Source: Dokdonella sp. (lineage in GTDB: Bacteria > Pseudomonadota > Gammaproteobacteria > Xanthomonadales > Rhodanobacteraceae). From it: a stretch of DNA of 64,000 nt. The position numbers were made by a program, and so were the translations under genes. Below are positions 33,674 to 45,148 of the stretch, piece by piece. The stretch spans positions 496,001 through 560,000 of the forward strand of contig NZ_JAHCAS010000001.1 in the NCBI RefSeq assembly GCF_019634775.1. The letters are read 5' to 3'. The notes below the pieces were generated by a model. That model was not told the origin of the DNA. It saw only the letters and a program-made list of their open reading frames with translations, and ran no database searches. Numbering within the stretch: position 1 is the stretch's first letter; every line of letters starts with the position of its first letter.

Positions 33674-35767
33674 TCAGCGCGCGCCCTTGACCAAGGCCTC
33701 GAACGCATCGGCGGGCACCGCCGCCGAGTACAGGAAGCCCTGGAACTCGTCGCAGTCGGTTTGGCGCAGCCAATCCAGCTGCTCCTGCGTCTCCACGCCT
33801 TCGGCCACCACGCGCAGGCCGAGCGTGTGGCCGAGCGCGATGATGACTTCGGCGAGCGGGCGGGAAGGCTGCGCCGCGCTGATGAACGAGCGGTCGATCT
33901 TGAGGCTGTTCAGCGGCAGGCGCTGCAGGCAAGCGAGGTTGGAATAACCGGTACCGAAGTCGTCGACGATGACGCCGCAACCCAGTTCGCGCAGGCCGTG
34001 CAACAGGGCCTGCGTGGTCTCGTCGTTGCCCAGCAACACCGATTCGGTGATCTCCAGCTCCAGCCCGCGCGCATCGCAGCCGCTGGCGTCGATGATGCGA
34101 CGCAGGCTGGCCAGCAGCGAGGCACTGCCGAACTGGCGCGGTGACAGGTTGACCGCGATGGATTGCAGCACGCCCGTGCGTTGCCAGTGCTCGAGCTGGA
34201 TCGTGGCCTGCTCCAGCACCTGTTCGCCGAGCGCGACGATGAGGCCGGTTTCCTCGCACAACGGAATGAATTCGCCGGGCGGGACCAGGCCGCGCTGCGG
34301 ATGGTTCCAGCGCACCAGTGCCTCGGCGCCGACGATGTGGCCACGGCCGATGTGGTAGCGCGGTTGGTAATGCAACACGAACTCGCGCCGTTCCAGCGCG
34401 CGCCGCAGCTCGATTTCCATGCCCAGGCGGCTCTGGGCCTTGGTCAGCATCGCTTCGGAAAAGAACTCGAGCCGGTTGCGCCCGGCATCCTTGGCACCGT
34501 ACATCGCCAGGTCGGCCTGGCGCATGAGCGTGCCCAGGTCGTTGCCGTCCCTCGGGAAACGGGCCACGCCCATCGACGCCGTGACCGACAATTCGTGGTG
34601 GCCGAGCCGGACCGGTTGCGACAAGGTCGCCAGCAGTCGCTGGCCAAGTTCGTGCACGGCCGCGTCGGCGCCGTCGGCGGTGGTGAAGATCAGGAACTCG
34701 TCGCCACCCAGGCGCGCGACCAGATCATTGCCATGCATGGTCTGCTGCAGCCGCGTCGCCATCATGCACAGCAACTGGTCGCCCGTGGCGTGGCCGAGCG
34801 AATCGTTGATCTGCTTGAAGTTGTCGAGATCGATGAACATGAGCACCGCCGGTTGTCCGACCGGCAGCAACTGATCGAGGCGCTGCTGGAACGCGTCATT
34901 GACGAAGTGGCGGTTGGGCAGGCCGGTGAGCGAGTCGTGCATCGCGAGAAACTGCGCGCGCGCCTCGACCTGCTTGAGGTCGCTGATGTCGACTTCGCTG
35001 CACAGCCACGCCCGCTGGCCGGTCACCGCATCCTGGCAACGCCGCGCCGATACGCGGTGCCAGCGCGCACCATCGGCGGTGTTCACGCGTGACACCTGCA
35101 ACACCGAACCATGCTGGCGCAGGTCAGCCAGCATCTGGTCGGTTTCGGCCGGATCGACGAAATGCTGCCACAGGCCGTGGAGGGGATTGGCCACGCTGCT
35201 GCGCGCGGCGGGATTGCGGTACAACGCACGCCCCGACTCGTCGAACAGCGTGATCATGACCGGCGTGTGCAACAGCGCCTCGGCACTGCGCAGCGTCTCC
35301 GGATCGGCGTGTTGCTCACCGATCGCCTCGCACAGCATCGCCATGCGCCCATCGCCCAGGCGCACGCCGCTGAACATCACCCGCACCGTGCGCGGCACGC
35401 CCTTCGGGTACAGGGTCCACAGCTCACTGAAACGCGCGTCGTGGCGCTCGAAGTCGAGTTGGTACTGGCGCAGGCGGCGCGCCACCGATTCGGACATGTC
35501 GCTGCCCATGTCACGTGCGCCGAGCTCGGCCAGGCTGTCGGCGCACCACACCTCCAGGGCTGCCGCATTGGCCCAGTGCACGCGCGACTTGTCGATGTCG
35601 AATACCCAGATCGGCGTCTGCAGGCGCGACAGCTGCTGAATCATTGCCTCATCAAGCCGCAACAGCGCGGTCGGCTGCTGCGGATCCGCCGCAGGCATGG
35701 TCGCGGGGCAAGGCACATCGGGCCTTGCCGATGGCTGATCCGCTTTTTGCTCATCGTGACGCTTCAT
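33674..35767 (-). CDS. PAS-GGDEF-EAL cyclic-di-GMP enzyme
   Basis: The 697-residue protein has two PAS-like sensory segments (about 45-150 and 155-265), a GGDEF domain with intact [10 protein letters not shown] (GGDEF at 354-358) and an EAL domain with [10 protein letters not shown] (EAL at 482-484), ITESVLLGN and [10 protein letters not shown]. No transmembrane segment is seen, so it is cytosolic. Both active-site sets look complete, so it could both make and degrade c-di-GMP, or use one activity under sensory control. The start chosen is the first Met; a Met at residue 24 is also possible. Confidence 0.92.
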   Translation of the reverse strand: MKRHDEQKADQPSARPDVPCPATMPAADPQQPTALLRLDEAMIQQLSRLQTPIWVFDIDKSRVHWANAAALEVWCADSLAELGARDMGSDMSESVARRLRQYQLDFERHDARFSELWTLYPKGVPRTVRVMFSGVRLGDGRMAMLCEAIGEQHADPETLRSAEALLHTPVMITLFDESGRALYRNPAARSSVANPLHGLWQHFVDPAETDQMLADLRQHGSVLQVSRVNTADGARWHRVSARRCQDAVTGQRAWLCSEVDISDLKQVEARAQFLAMHDSLTGLPNRHFVNDAFQQRLDQLLPVGQPAVLMFIDLDNFKQINDSLGHATGDQLLCMMATRLQQTMHGNDLVARLGGDEFLIFTTADGADAAVHELGQRLLATLSQPVRLGHHELSVTASMGVARFPRDGNDLGTLMRQADLAMYGAKDAGRNRLEFFSEAMLTKAQSRLGMEIELRRALERREFVLHYQPRYHIGRGHIVGAEALVRWNHPQRGLVPPGEFIPLCEETGLIVALGEQVLEQATIQLEHWQRTGVLQSIAVNLSPRQFGSASLLASLRRIIDASGCDARGLELEITESVLLGNDETTQALLHGLRELGCGVIVDDFGTGYSNLACLQRLPLNSLKIDRSFISAAQPSRPLAEVIIALGHTLGLRVVAEGVETQEQLDWLRQTDCDEFQGFLYSAAVPADAFEALVKGAR

Positions 35768-35927
35768 CAGGAATCGCCCGTCAGTGCCTGCCTGTCAGTG
35801 GGCGTGGCTGCGGGATCGCAGCCGCGCCGCGCGACTTGCGTGTCCATTTATCACATGTTTCAGCCACCCGCACTGACCCGGGCGCAGTCCCGGGCGACCT
35901 GCTCGCTGCCTCGGTTCACGTCGCCGG

Positions 35928-36270
35928 CGCGAGGCCCGCTTGCGGTCGTTTTCGGTCAGGTGGCGCCTGCGCAGGCTGATGGACTTGGGCGTGACTTCCA
36001 CGAGTTCGTCGTCTTCCATGTACTCGAGCGCCCGTTCCAGCGACATGCGCACCGGCGGGGTTAGCTGCACGTTGTCGTCCTTGAGCTGCTCGATCGGTTC
36101 GCTGGCGACGCCGTCGGTGTCCTTGATGATGACCTCCGGGCGCGACACGGCCAGTTCGCAGCCTTCGCGGCGCATGGTCTCGATCAGCACCGACAGATGC
36201 AGCTCGCCGCGGCCGGACACCTTGAACTTGTCAGGGTCTTCCGTTTCCTCGACCTTGAGCGCAAGGCGGG
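35928..36270 (-). pseudogene. typA: typA/bipA remnant with internal deletion
   Basis: On the minus strand, [20 protein letters not shown], then [14 protein letters not shown], and [10 protein letters not shown] match the middle of the ribosome-associated GTPase TypA/BipA. After SEPIEQL the frame jumps to [20 protein letters not shown], then [29 protein letters not shown], which is the C-terminal end of the same protein. About 170 residues between these points and the whole GTPase domain are missing. Remaining sequence in 35768-36303 shows no other gene. Confidence 0.75.
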
Positions 36271-36303
36271 CATGGGCGACTGCAGAACTGTCTCCTGGGC
36301 GCC

Positions 36304-37251
36304 TCAGCGCGGGGCCGCGTCGCGGGTCTGGATGCGATAGGCGGCATGGCAGGCCACACAATAACCGCTCGCCTCGGCCAGATGTTTCATCGCCTCGCTG
36401 CTGCGGCGCTCACCGCGTGCTTCATCGGCCAATGCCGCAAAGCGGCCATGTGTCGGGCGAGACATGGCGAACCAGCCCTCCGGCATCGAGGGGCGGAAAT
36501 CCAGGCCGCGCGGGCCACCCTTGGCACCGGCGTCACCCCACTTCGCCACCGCCTCCCAATCGCCTGCCGCCAACGCCGTCATCGCCGAGGACAGCAGTTC
36601 CATGCGCCAGCGCATTTCCTCACGCAGCGATTCGCGTTCGGCCAGACTCAGCATGATGACGGTGCGGGGGTCACTCTGCGTCGTCTCGTCCTTATGCCCT
36701 GACACTTCCGCCCAGATCACCCCGCGCAGGTCGCCTTCGGAAAAACCGGTGGCAGCATCGGCGGGATAGCGCGCCGCAACGGCCTGGCGGATCGGTTCCG
36801 CAATGTGGGTGCCGTGACAGGTCAGGCATGGCGCTTCCAGCGCGATGCCCCGGGCCAGGCGCAAGCTGCCGCCATCACGCTCGACATGCACCAAGTCACC
36901 GGGTGCCGTGCCGGCATCCGCCTTGTGCTGGAAGCTGTCCAGCACGGCGGCCTGCCAAGGCACAGGCGCATTGTTCGGGTTGCGCAGGCGTGCGGCTGTA
37001 CGGCCCACGGCCACGCCGTGTTCGGCAGATACGGCAGCGGCGATCTTCGGCGCTTCCAGATGACAGAAGTCCACCGCCGCAATCGGGCCTTCGTCTTGCA
37101 TCTTGGCCATCAGCGCCGCCTTGAGGCGCTTGCCCAGATCCCCCATCGCCGCTTGCGCGCGTGCCACGTCCGGCGGCGGACTGGGCGCTTCTTGCGCAGC
37201 AGCTGCGGTGACGGCTACCGACAATGCGAGAAAAACAACGGTGCGAATCAT
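36304..37251 (-). CDS. DUF3365 (Tll0287-like) diheme c-type protein
   Basis: The 315-residue protein starts at the ATG at 37249-37251, giving signal peptide [20 protein letters not shown]. It contains a first heme motif CLTCH (C142, C145, H146) in the DUF3365 context [20 protein letters not shown], and a second, CVACH (C298, C301, H302), near the C-terminus. It should be a periplasmic heme protein, perhaps a sensor or electron carrier. Its ATG overlaps the stop of a truncated RND pump gene (ATGA), so the original operon encoded a pump followed by this protein. Confidence 0.8.
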   Translation of the reverse strand: MIRTVVFLALSVAVTAAAAQEAPSPPPDVARAQAAMGDLGKRLKAALMAKMQDEGPIAAVDFCHLEAPKIAAAVSAEHGVAVGRTAARLRNPNNAPVPWQAAVLDSFQHKADAGTAPGDLVHVERDGGSLRLARGIALEAPCLTCHGTHIAEPIRQAVAARYPADAATGFSEGDLRGVIWAEVSGHKDETTQSDPRTVIMLSLAERESLREEMRWRMELLSSAMTALAAGDWEAVAKWGDAGAKGGPRGLDFRPSMPEGWFAMSRPTHGRFAALADEARGERRSSEAMKHLAEASGYCVACHAAYRIQTRDAAPR

Positions 37252-37470
37252 GCGTGGGCATCCTTTGAATCGGTGGCGTCGGAAACAGGCAAGGGCCAGC
37301 GTCGGCGCAGCATCACATACTGCAACGGAATGACGATGAGTGTCAGCACGGTGGAAACCAGTATGCCGAACACCAGCGAGATGACCAGACCATTGAAGAT
37401 CGGATCGTCCAGAATGAACAGTGCGCCGCCCACCGCCGTCAAGGCAATGGGCCGGGCACGCACGGCACAG
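37248..37470 (-). pseudogene. RND efflux permease C-terminal fragment
   Basis: The minus-strand peptide RARPIALTAVGGALFILDDP, then IFNGLVISLVFGILVSTVLT, and LIVIPLQYVMLRRRWP matches the last two transmembrane helices of AcrB/CzcA-type RND pumps. Nothing of the other 900-plus residues is present upstream. The 37471-37690 stretch beyond it contains no recognisable gene. Confidence 0.8.
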
Positions 37471-37690
37471 CCATCGATGGCGGCATCCACCTATCGCCTG
37501 CCGAGTGCAATCTGCTGATCGATTGGGGCGATGCGTTCGCCGGCTTCCATGAGGGATCCACGCCATCGCGCAAGGGCGGTCCACCCACGCTGTCATATTG
37601 GGCGAAACGCCAGGAGCTGCCGCGCAATGGGCGATCTTCGCGTCTGACATGGCTTGCGGACAGGGAGGCCCCGCCTCGGACGCCAGAAAG

Positions 37691-37721
37691 CACGAAGCCC
37701 GGCGCAAGGCCGGGCTTCGTG
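37691..37721. terminator. Hairpin downstream of groEL
   Basis: A perfect 13-bp stem CACGAAGCCCGGC / GCCGGGCTTCGTG with loop GCAAG lies 25 bases beyond the groEL stop; on the minus strand it is followed by CTTTCTGG. Confidence 0.85.
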
Positions 37722-37745
37722 GTCAAGCGTGCTGGAGAGCAGGAC

Positions 37746-39527
<1,782 letters not shown>

Positions 39528-39531
<4 letters not shown>

Positions 39532-39818
39532 TTCTCAACCACCGCGATCAGGTCTTCCTCGCGCATGACCAGCAGTTCCTGGCCGTCGACCTTGACCTCG
39601 GTGCCGCTGTACTTGCCGAACAGGACGATCTCGCCGACCTTGACGCCGACCGGACGGACCTTGCCGTCCTCGAGGATCTTGCCGCTGCCGACGGCGAGGA
39701 CTTCGCCCTTGATCGGCTTCTCGGCGGCGGCGTCAGGGATGACGATGCCTCCAGCCGACTTGGTCTCGGCCTCGAGGCGCTTGATGATCACGCGGTCATG
39801 CAGGGGGCGAAGTGCCAT
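39528..39818 (-). CDS. groES: Co-chaperonin GroES
   Basis: The 96-residue protein starts at the ATG at 39816-39818 ([20 protein letters not shown]), behind AAGGAAG; an upstream in-frame Met would add five residues. Mobile loop [20 protein letters not shown] and ending [10 protein letters not shown] are typical. It caps GroEL rings. It is the first gene of the operon, with a CIRCE element 49 bases upstream. Confidence 0.99.
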
Positions 39819-39866
39819 GGGTTCTTCCTTCAACAGGTTGATTGCATTGGGTTTGTTGCCGGGCTG

Positions 39867-39893
39867 CTAGCACTCGGCGCACGTGAGTGCCAA
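39867..39893. promoter_or_regulatory. CIRCE operator (HrcA binding site)
   Basis: CTAGCACTC, nine bases, GAGTGCCAA: matches the CIRCE consensus TTAGCACTC-N9-GAGTGCTAA at 16 of 18 arm positions. It lies upstream of groES and implies heat-shock control by the HrcA repressor. Confidence 0.9.
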
Positions 39894-40040
39894 TTCTAGC
39901 GGCGAGGTTTCCCACAGGGAAGCCCGCGCCGGCTGGCTCGCCAGATGGCGGCGGCACCCGGGCTTTCAAGGCCGCTGCCATGTCCTTGTCGTGGCGCAAC
40001 CGCTAAAGTCGCCGGCCTGCCACCAGGACAACCGAAGGCC

Positions 40041-42296
40041 ATGACCCTGCCAACCCGCCGTTTCCTTGTTTCGCTGACCCTCGTGCTCGCCGTCGCCGCC
40101 ACCTCGCCTGCCTTCGCCCAGGACGGCAGCGTCCCGCTGGTCGGTGGCCCCCCGGCCGTGCAGACCTTCGATTCGCTGGCCAATACCGGCACGGCTTCCA
40201 CCATGCCGACCGGCTGGGCGTTCGTCGAAGCCGGCAACAGCGCCAACGGCACCTATGCGGCTGACAGCGGCGCGACCAACTCGGGCAACACCTACAGCTA
40301 CGGGACCGGCAGTTCGGGCGAGCGTGCACTCGGCGGGCTGCGCTCGGGCAACCTGATCCCGACGTTCGGCGCGCGCCTGCGCAACGACAGCGGCCAGACC
40401 GTCACCACGATCGACGTCAGCTATACCGGCGAGCAATGGCGACTCGGCGCGGCCGGACGCAGCGACCGCCTGCAGTTCGAGTGGAGCGTCGATGCCACGT
40501 CGGTGAACGACGGGGCGGCCAGCTGGAACACGATCGCGGGCGGCACTCTCGATTTCACCAGCCCGACCACCACCGGCACGTCGGGTGCGCTCGACGGCAA
40601 CGCCAGCGCAAACCGCGCGCTGCGCAGCGCGGCGATCAGCGGCCTCACGCTTGCACCCAACGCGACGATGTACGTGCGCTGGGTCGACATCGACGTCGCC
40701 GGCGCCGACGACGGCCTCGCCATCGACGACGTGAGCTTCGGCATTTCCGGCGAGCCGCCTGAGGACGTGCCGCCCAGCGTGAGCTCGACGACACCGGCCC
40801 ACGGCGCCACGAACGTGGCGCACAACACGACGCTCAGCGTCAACTTCAGCGAACCGGTCAGCTTCGCCACCGGCGCCACCACCCTGGAATGCACGACTTC
40901 CGGTGTCCACGCCGTGACCGTCCCGGCGGGATCGACGAGCTATGCGCTGTCGCACACGCCGGCCTTTGCCGCCAGCGAAACCTGCACCTGGACGATCCTC
41001 GCCAGCGGCGTCACCGATCTCGATGGCGATCCTGACAACATGGTCGCCGACCATGTCGTCACCTTCACCACCGCAGCTTCGGCGGGCGGGCCGGGCCCGA
41101 ACCTGACCTGGACCTTGCCCAAGCCAGGTGCGACGGCCGTTCCGCGCGCGAGCGACCTGCGCGTGATCTTCGACACCGCGGTCACGACCGCGCCGAACGC
41201 GTTCTCGCTGACCTGCAACGGCACGCCGATCGCGCTCGCCTCGGCCGGCAGCGGCACGACGCGCACGCTGACTCCGGCCAGCGTGATGCCGGTCGGCGCG
41301 AGCTGCGCCTTCGCCATCGACGCCGCCGGCGTGACCAACGGCTCGGGCGTGCCGATGGACGCGCCGGTGACGATCGCCTTCACGGTCGCCCCGGCCTACG
41401 ACTCGGCCGTGTACTACGCGCCGATCAATACGACCGCCCCGGGCCAGTTGCGCTGCACCCTGCATCAGCTCATCCGCGGCCACGTGATGTATCCGTACAG
41501 CGGTGCGACGACCAACACCTGGACGATCCTCGAAACCGTGCAGGCGCAGCCCGGCAATCCGTCCAAGGTCATCGACGTCTACCGCAACCGCGCCTACAAC
41601 ACGATCAGCGACCGCGCCGGCACCGGCTCGGGCCTCACCTACAACCGCGAGCACACCTGGCCGAACTCGCTCGGCTTCCCGAGCCAGACCGGCAACCTCG
41701 GCTTGCCGAATGCGCCGTACACCGACACGCATATGCTGTGGCTGTCCGACACGCAGTGGAACTCCGACCGCGGCAACAAGCCGTTCGCGTTCTGCTCGAC
41801 CGGCTGTGGCGAGCGCATCACCGAAGCCAACGGCGGCGTCGGCGGTGGCAGCGGCGTCTATCCGGGCAACTCGAACTGGGTGCGCTCGCCGAACGGCAGC
41901 GATGGCTCGTTCGAGGTATGGAACCACCGCAAGGGCGAGATGGCGCGCGCGATCTTCTACATGGCGATCCGCTATGAAGGCGGCACCGATCCGTTGAGCG
42001 GACAGACCGAACCGCAACTCGAACTGACCGATGATCGCGGCCAGATCGGCAGCGGCAGCACCTCGTACATGGGCTTGCTGACCGACCTGCTGGCGTGGCA
42101 CGCCGGCGATCCGCCCGACGACGAGGAACGCGCGCGCAACGACGCGGTGCAGGGCTTCCAGGGCAATCGCAACCCGTTCGTCGACCATCCGGAATGGGCG
42201 ACGCGCGCGCTGTTCGAATCGACCAACCCTGCCGTCTGCGAACCGGCGAACAACGACCTGATCTTTGCGGATGGCTTCGAGGTTTCGGTGCCGTGA
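40041..42296 (+). CDS. Secreted endonuclease I with Ig-like domains and GFE tag
   Basis: The 751-residue protein starts at ATG 40041 with signal peptide MTLPTRRFLVSLTLVLAVAA. Residues about 30-238 form a beta-sandwich, 243-345 and 350-450 two Ig-like (Big_5 type) domains (PPSVSSTTPAHGATNVAHNT), and 455-715 an endonuclease I domain with NREHTWP (535-541, H538 catalytic), DTHMLWLSD and NHRKGEMARAIFYMAIRY. It ends DLIFADGFEVSVP. It should degrade extracellular DNA or RNA. Its promoter region lies beyond the CIRCE site, in opposite orientation to groES. Confidence 0.9.
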   Translation: MTLPTRRFLVSLTLVLAVAATSPAFAQDGSVPLVGGPPAVQTFDSLANTGTASTMPTGWAFVEAGNSANGTYAADSGATNSGNTYSYGTGSSGERALGGLRSGNLIPTFGARLRNDSGQTVTTIDVSYTGEQWRLGAAGRSDRLQFEWSVDATSVNDGAASWNTIAGGTLDFTSPTTTGTSGALDGNASANRALRSAAISGLTLAPNATMYVRWVDIDVAGADDGLAIDDVSFGISGEPPEDVPPSVSSTTPAHGATNVAHNTTLSVNFSEPVSFATGATTLECTTSGVHAVTVPAGSTSYALSHTPAFAASETCTWTILASGVTDLDGDPDNMVADHVVTFTTAASAGGPGPNLTWTLPKPGATAVPRASDLRVIFDTAVTTAPNAFSLTCNGTPIALASAGSGTTRTLTPASVMPVGASCAFAIDAAGVTNGSGVPMDAPVTIAFTVAPAYDSAVYYAPINTTAPGQLRCTLHQLIRGHVMYPYSGATTNTWTILETVQAQPGNPSKVIDVYRNRAYNTISDRAGTGSGLTYNREHTWPNSLGFPSQTGNLGLPNAPYTDTHMLWLSDTQWNSDRGNKPFAFCSTGCGERITEANGGVGGGSGVYPGNSNWVRSPNGSDGSFEVWNHRKGEMARAIFYMAIRYEGGTDPLSGQTEPQLELTDDRGQIGSGSTSYMGLLTDLLAWHAGDPPDDEERARNDAVQGFQGNRNPFVDHPEWATRALFESTNPAVCEPANNDLIFADGFEVSVP

Positions 42297-42400
42297 GGTC
42301 TGGATCTGCCGACGCCCTCCTTCTCCCCGCGAGCAGTGGGAAGGGACGGCGAAGGCGGTCATTTCCCCGGCCGCAACCCTGGGAACCTTCCAAGTCCGGG

Positions 42401-42538
42401 ATCCTGGCGCAAGCCGGGATCCCTTCAAGGGACGCCCTGATCCACTTGCGACACGGCGTCGGAAAGGTTCTTGCTGCGTCACTTCTGCAGCGGCCCGCAC
42501 GTCCGATCACCCACGGGGATCCCGGCTTGCGCCGGGAT
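42401..42538. repeat. Inverted repeat element upstream of cutA
   Basis: ATCCTGGCGCAAGCCGGGAT followed by CCC (42401-42423) and its inverse at 42516-42538 match at 22 of 23 positions, about 92 bases apart. A GACGCCCTGATCCA repeat lies between them (42431-42444). Each arm is itself partly palindromic. Confidence 0.8.
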
Positions 42539-42570
42539 GACGATCAACAGTGGCGCAATTCGAGGTTCCC

Positions 42571-42903
42571 GTGAGCGGCGCACTGATCGTCTTCACCACC
42601 CTCCCCGACGCGGCCACCGCCGCGTCGGTGGCGCGCGTGCTGGTCGAGGAGCACCTCGCCGCCTGCGTCAGCCGCGTGCCGGCGGTTGCTTCGACCTATG
42701 TCTGGGACGGCGCCGTGCACGAAGAAACCGAGCTGCTGCTGCTCATCAAGACCACACGCGAGCGCTTCGAGGCGCTGCGCGAGCGGCTGCTGGCCGTGCA
42801 TCCGTATGAACTGCCGGAGATAATCGCGGTCGAAGCCGCCGCCGGGCACGCGCCCTACCTCGCCTGGATCGCGGATTCCACGCGCGCCGACCGGTTGCCC
42901 TGA
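42571..42903 (+). CDS. cutA: Divalent-cation tolerance protein CutA
   Basis: The 110-residue protein is best started at GTG 42571, with GAGG five bases upstream; a GTG at 42550 is possible. It shows VFTTLPDAATAASVARVLVE, LAACVSRVPAVASTYVWDG, ELLLLIKTTRERF and HPYELPEIIAV, the CutA pattern. CutA is a trimeric ferredoxin-like protein linked to metal tolerance and, in enterobacteria, found next to dsbD, as here (23 bases). Confidence 0.95.
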   Translation: MSGALIVFTTLPDAATAASVARVLVEEHLAACVSRVPAVASTYVWDGAVHEETELLLLIKTTRERFEALRERLLAVHPYELPEIIAVEAAAGHAPYLAWIADSTRADRLP

Positions 42904-42925
42904 AACGTTCCAAGCGGAGCCCTCC

Positions 42926-45145
42926 GTGCTGCGAATCCTCCTCGCCGGCCTCGTCGCCCTCACCGTTCCGACCTGCGTCCTCGCCCAGGAACAGGACGGC
43001 CTGCTTCCGGTCGAACAGGCCTTCGCGCTGCGCGCCGAAATCCGCGAACCCGGCCGTATCGACCTGCACTGGGATATCGCCAAGGACTACTACCTCTACA
43101 AATCGCGCATCTCGGCGAAGACGGCCCAGGCCGGCACCACGCTCGGCAAGCCCGAGCTGCCCAAGGGCATCGAGCGCCATGACGAGTTCTTCGGCGACGT
43201 CGAGATCTACCACGATGCGGTCGATGCGCACATCGACTACACGGCCGACCCGGCAACCACGACCATCGAGCTGAGCGTCACCGTGCAGGGCTGCCACGAG
43301 GTCGATCCCAAGATCTGCTATCCGCCGCATCCGACCCGGCTTGCGCTCGTCGTGCCGGCCATGGCTGCGGCCACTCCATCGCTGTTCGGCAGCGCGCCGG
43401 CCGGGGGCGTACTCGGCCTCGCCGCGCAACCCTTGAACGACGACGAGCCGCTGCCGGCCGAACAGGCATTCGTGTTCGAGGCGATCGCGATGAGCCCGAC
43501 CGAAGTGCTCGCGCGCTGGACGATGCCGAACGGCTACTACCTCTATCGCGACCGCAGCCGCGTCGACGCCGTCGATGCGGCCGGCGTCGAACTCGGCCAG
43601 CCGACATGGCCGCAAGGCATCGACCACGAGGACGAGCATTTCGGCACGGTCGTCGTCTACTACGGCCAGGTCGAACTGCCGATCGCATTGAAACGCGCCG
43701 ACGGCGCGGCCGGCACGTTCACCCTGCGCGGCGAGTTCCAGGGCTGCAAGGAAAACGGCATCTGCTATCCGGTCATGCAGCGCGACGTGGTCGTCGACCT
43801 GCCGGCCGCCAGCAAGGAACAACTCGCCGCCGCCGCCGCTTCGTTCAAGCCGGCAACGCCTGCCGCCGCGATGGTCGCCGATGCCTCGGCCGACAATGCG
43901 CTGCGCTCCACCGCCCCGCCGGCGATTACCGACGGCGGCGTGCTCGGCGCGCTCCTGCTCGCCGTGCTCGGCGGCCTGATCCTCAACCTGATGCCCTGCG
44001 TGCTGCCGGTGCTCTCGCTGAAGGTGCTCGGGTTGGCCGCCAGCGGCGAAAGCCTGGCCAAGGCGCGCGGGCATGCGCTTTGGTACACCGCCGGCGTGCT
44101 CGCCGGCTTCGCCATCGTCGGCCTCGGCGTGGTCGCCCTTCGGGCGGCCGGCCAGGCGCTCGGCTGGGGCTTCCAGTTGCAGCAGCCGGGCTTCGTCGCC
44201 GTGCTCGTCTACGTGCTGTTCGCGGTGGGCCTCAGTCTTTCCGGCGTGTTCACCATCGGCGCCGGCCTCGGCGGCGTCGGCCAGTCGCTGGCGGGCAAGT
44301 CCGGCCCGGCCGGCGACTTCTTCACCGGCCTGCTCGCCTGTGTCGTCGCCAGCCCATGTACGGCGCCGTTCATGGGCCCGGCGCTGGCCTTCGCATTCGC
44401 CGCTGCGCCGGTCGTCGCCCTGCTGATCTTCCTCGCGCTCGGGCTCGGCCTCGCCCTGCCGTTCCTCGTCATCGGTTTCGTGCCGGCGCTGGCCTCGCGC
44501 CTGCCCAGGCCCGGTGCGTGGATGGAGACGTTCAAACAGGTGCTCGCGTTTCCGATGTACCTCACCGCGGCATGGTTGCTGTGGGTGCTTGGCCACCAGC
44601 GCGGCGTCGATGCGATCGGCTGGATACTGGCCGGTGCGATCGTGCTCGCGCTTGCGTTGTGGTGGCATGAGCGCAGCCGCTGGAACGGACGCACGCTCGG
44701 TCGCGTACTCGCCGGCATCGTCTTTCTCGTCGCGCTGTGGCCATTGTGGAAAGTCACCCAACTGGAGCCGCCGGCGAAGGCGGCCGTCGAAGCCAGCGAC
44801 GGCTCCGTCGCGTACTCGGCCGATGCGCTCGCGCGCCTGCGCGCCGACGGCCGCACGGTGTTCGTCAACATGACCGCCGACTGGTGCGTGACCTGCAAGG
44901 CCAACGAGAAGGGCGTGCTCTCGACCGACGCCTTCAAGGCCGCGCTCGAACGCGCGGACGCGGTGTACATGAAGGGCGACTGGACCAATACCGATCCGGC
45001 GATCACCGAATTCCTGCAGCAGCATCGCGCGGTCGGCGTGCCGCTGTATGTCGTGTTCAGCGGCCGCGAGGGTCCAGGCCAGGTCCTGCCGACCCTTTTG
45101 ACCACGGGCATCGTCGAGGACGCGCTCCTCGCGACAACGCGCTGA
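42926..45145 (+). CDS. dsbD: Thiol:disulfide interchange protein DsbD with two alpha domains
   Basis: The 739-residue protein starts at GTG 42926 behind GGAG. After a signal peptide come two tandem DsbD-alpha domains: residues about 22-145 (Cys pair C123/C131, GCHEVDPKICYPP) and about 170-300 (C274/C280, GCKENGICYP). The eight-helix membrane part holds the Cys pair C358 (LNLMPCVLP) and C478 (VASPCTAPF), and the C-terminal thioredoxin domain has C654/C657 (DWCVTC). It carries electrons from cytosolic thioredoxin to periplasmic partners. Most DsbD proteins have one alpha domain. Confidence 0.95.
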   Translation: MLRILLAGLVALTVPTCVLAQEQDGLLPVEQAFALRAEIREPGRIDLHWDIAKDYYLYKSRISAKTAQAGTTLGKPELPKGIERHDEFFGDVEIYHDAVDAHIDYTADPATTTIELSVTVQGCHEVDPKICYPPHPTRLALVVPAMAAATPSLFGSAPAGGVLGLAAQPLNDDEPLPAEQAFVFEAIAMSPTEVLARWTMPNGYYLYRDRSRVDAVDAAGVELGQPTWPQGIDHEDEHFGTVVVYYGQVELPIALKRADGAAGTFTLRGEFQGCKENGICYPVMQRDVVVDLPAASKEQLAAAAASFKPATPAAAMVADASADNALRSTAPPAITDGGVLGALLLAVLGGLILNLMPCVLPVLSLKVLGLAASGESLAKARGHALWYTAGVLAGFAIVGLGVVALRAAGQALGWGFQLQQPGFVAVLVYVLFAVGLSLSGVFTIGAGLGGVGQSLAGKSGPAGDFFTGLLACVVASPCTAPFMGPALAFAFAAAPVVALLIFLALGLGLALPFLVIGFVPALASRLPRPGAWMETFKQVLAFPMYLTAAWLLWVLGHQRGVDAIGWILAGAIVLALALWWHERSRWNGRTLGRVLAGIVFLVALWPLWKVTQLEPPAKAAVEASDGSVAYSADALARLRADGRTVFVNMTADWCVTCKANEKGVLSTDAFKAALERADAVYMKGDWTNTDPAITEFLQQHRAVGVPLYVVFSGREGPGQVLPTLLTTGIVEDALLATTR

Positions 45146-45148
45146 GCG

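Noticed and set aside
30291..33947. 1,200-codon open frame antisense to the kinase and sigma relic
   Set aside because: No start signal, no domain, and composition typical of reverse-strand shadows; the minus strand has intact kinase motifs. It is useful only because it reads the vsr fragment near its end.
37490..37690. Possible coding fragment beyond the RND remnant (plus-strand LLIDWGDAFAGFHEG)
   Set aside because: Peptide looks non-random but I cannot match it to a family and it has no start or stop context.
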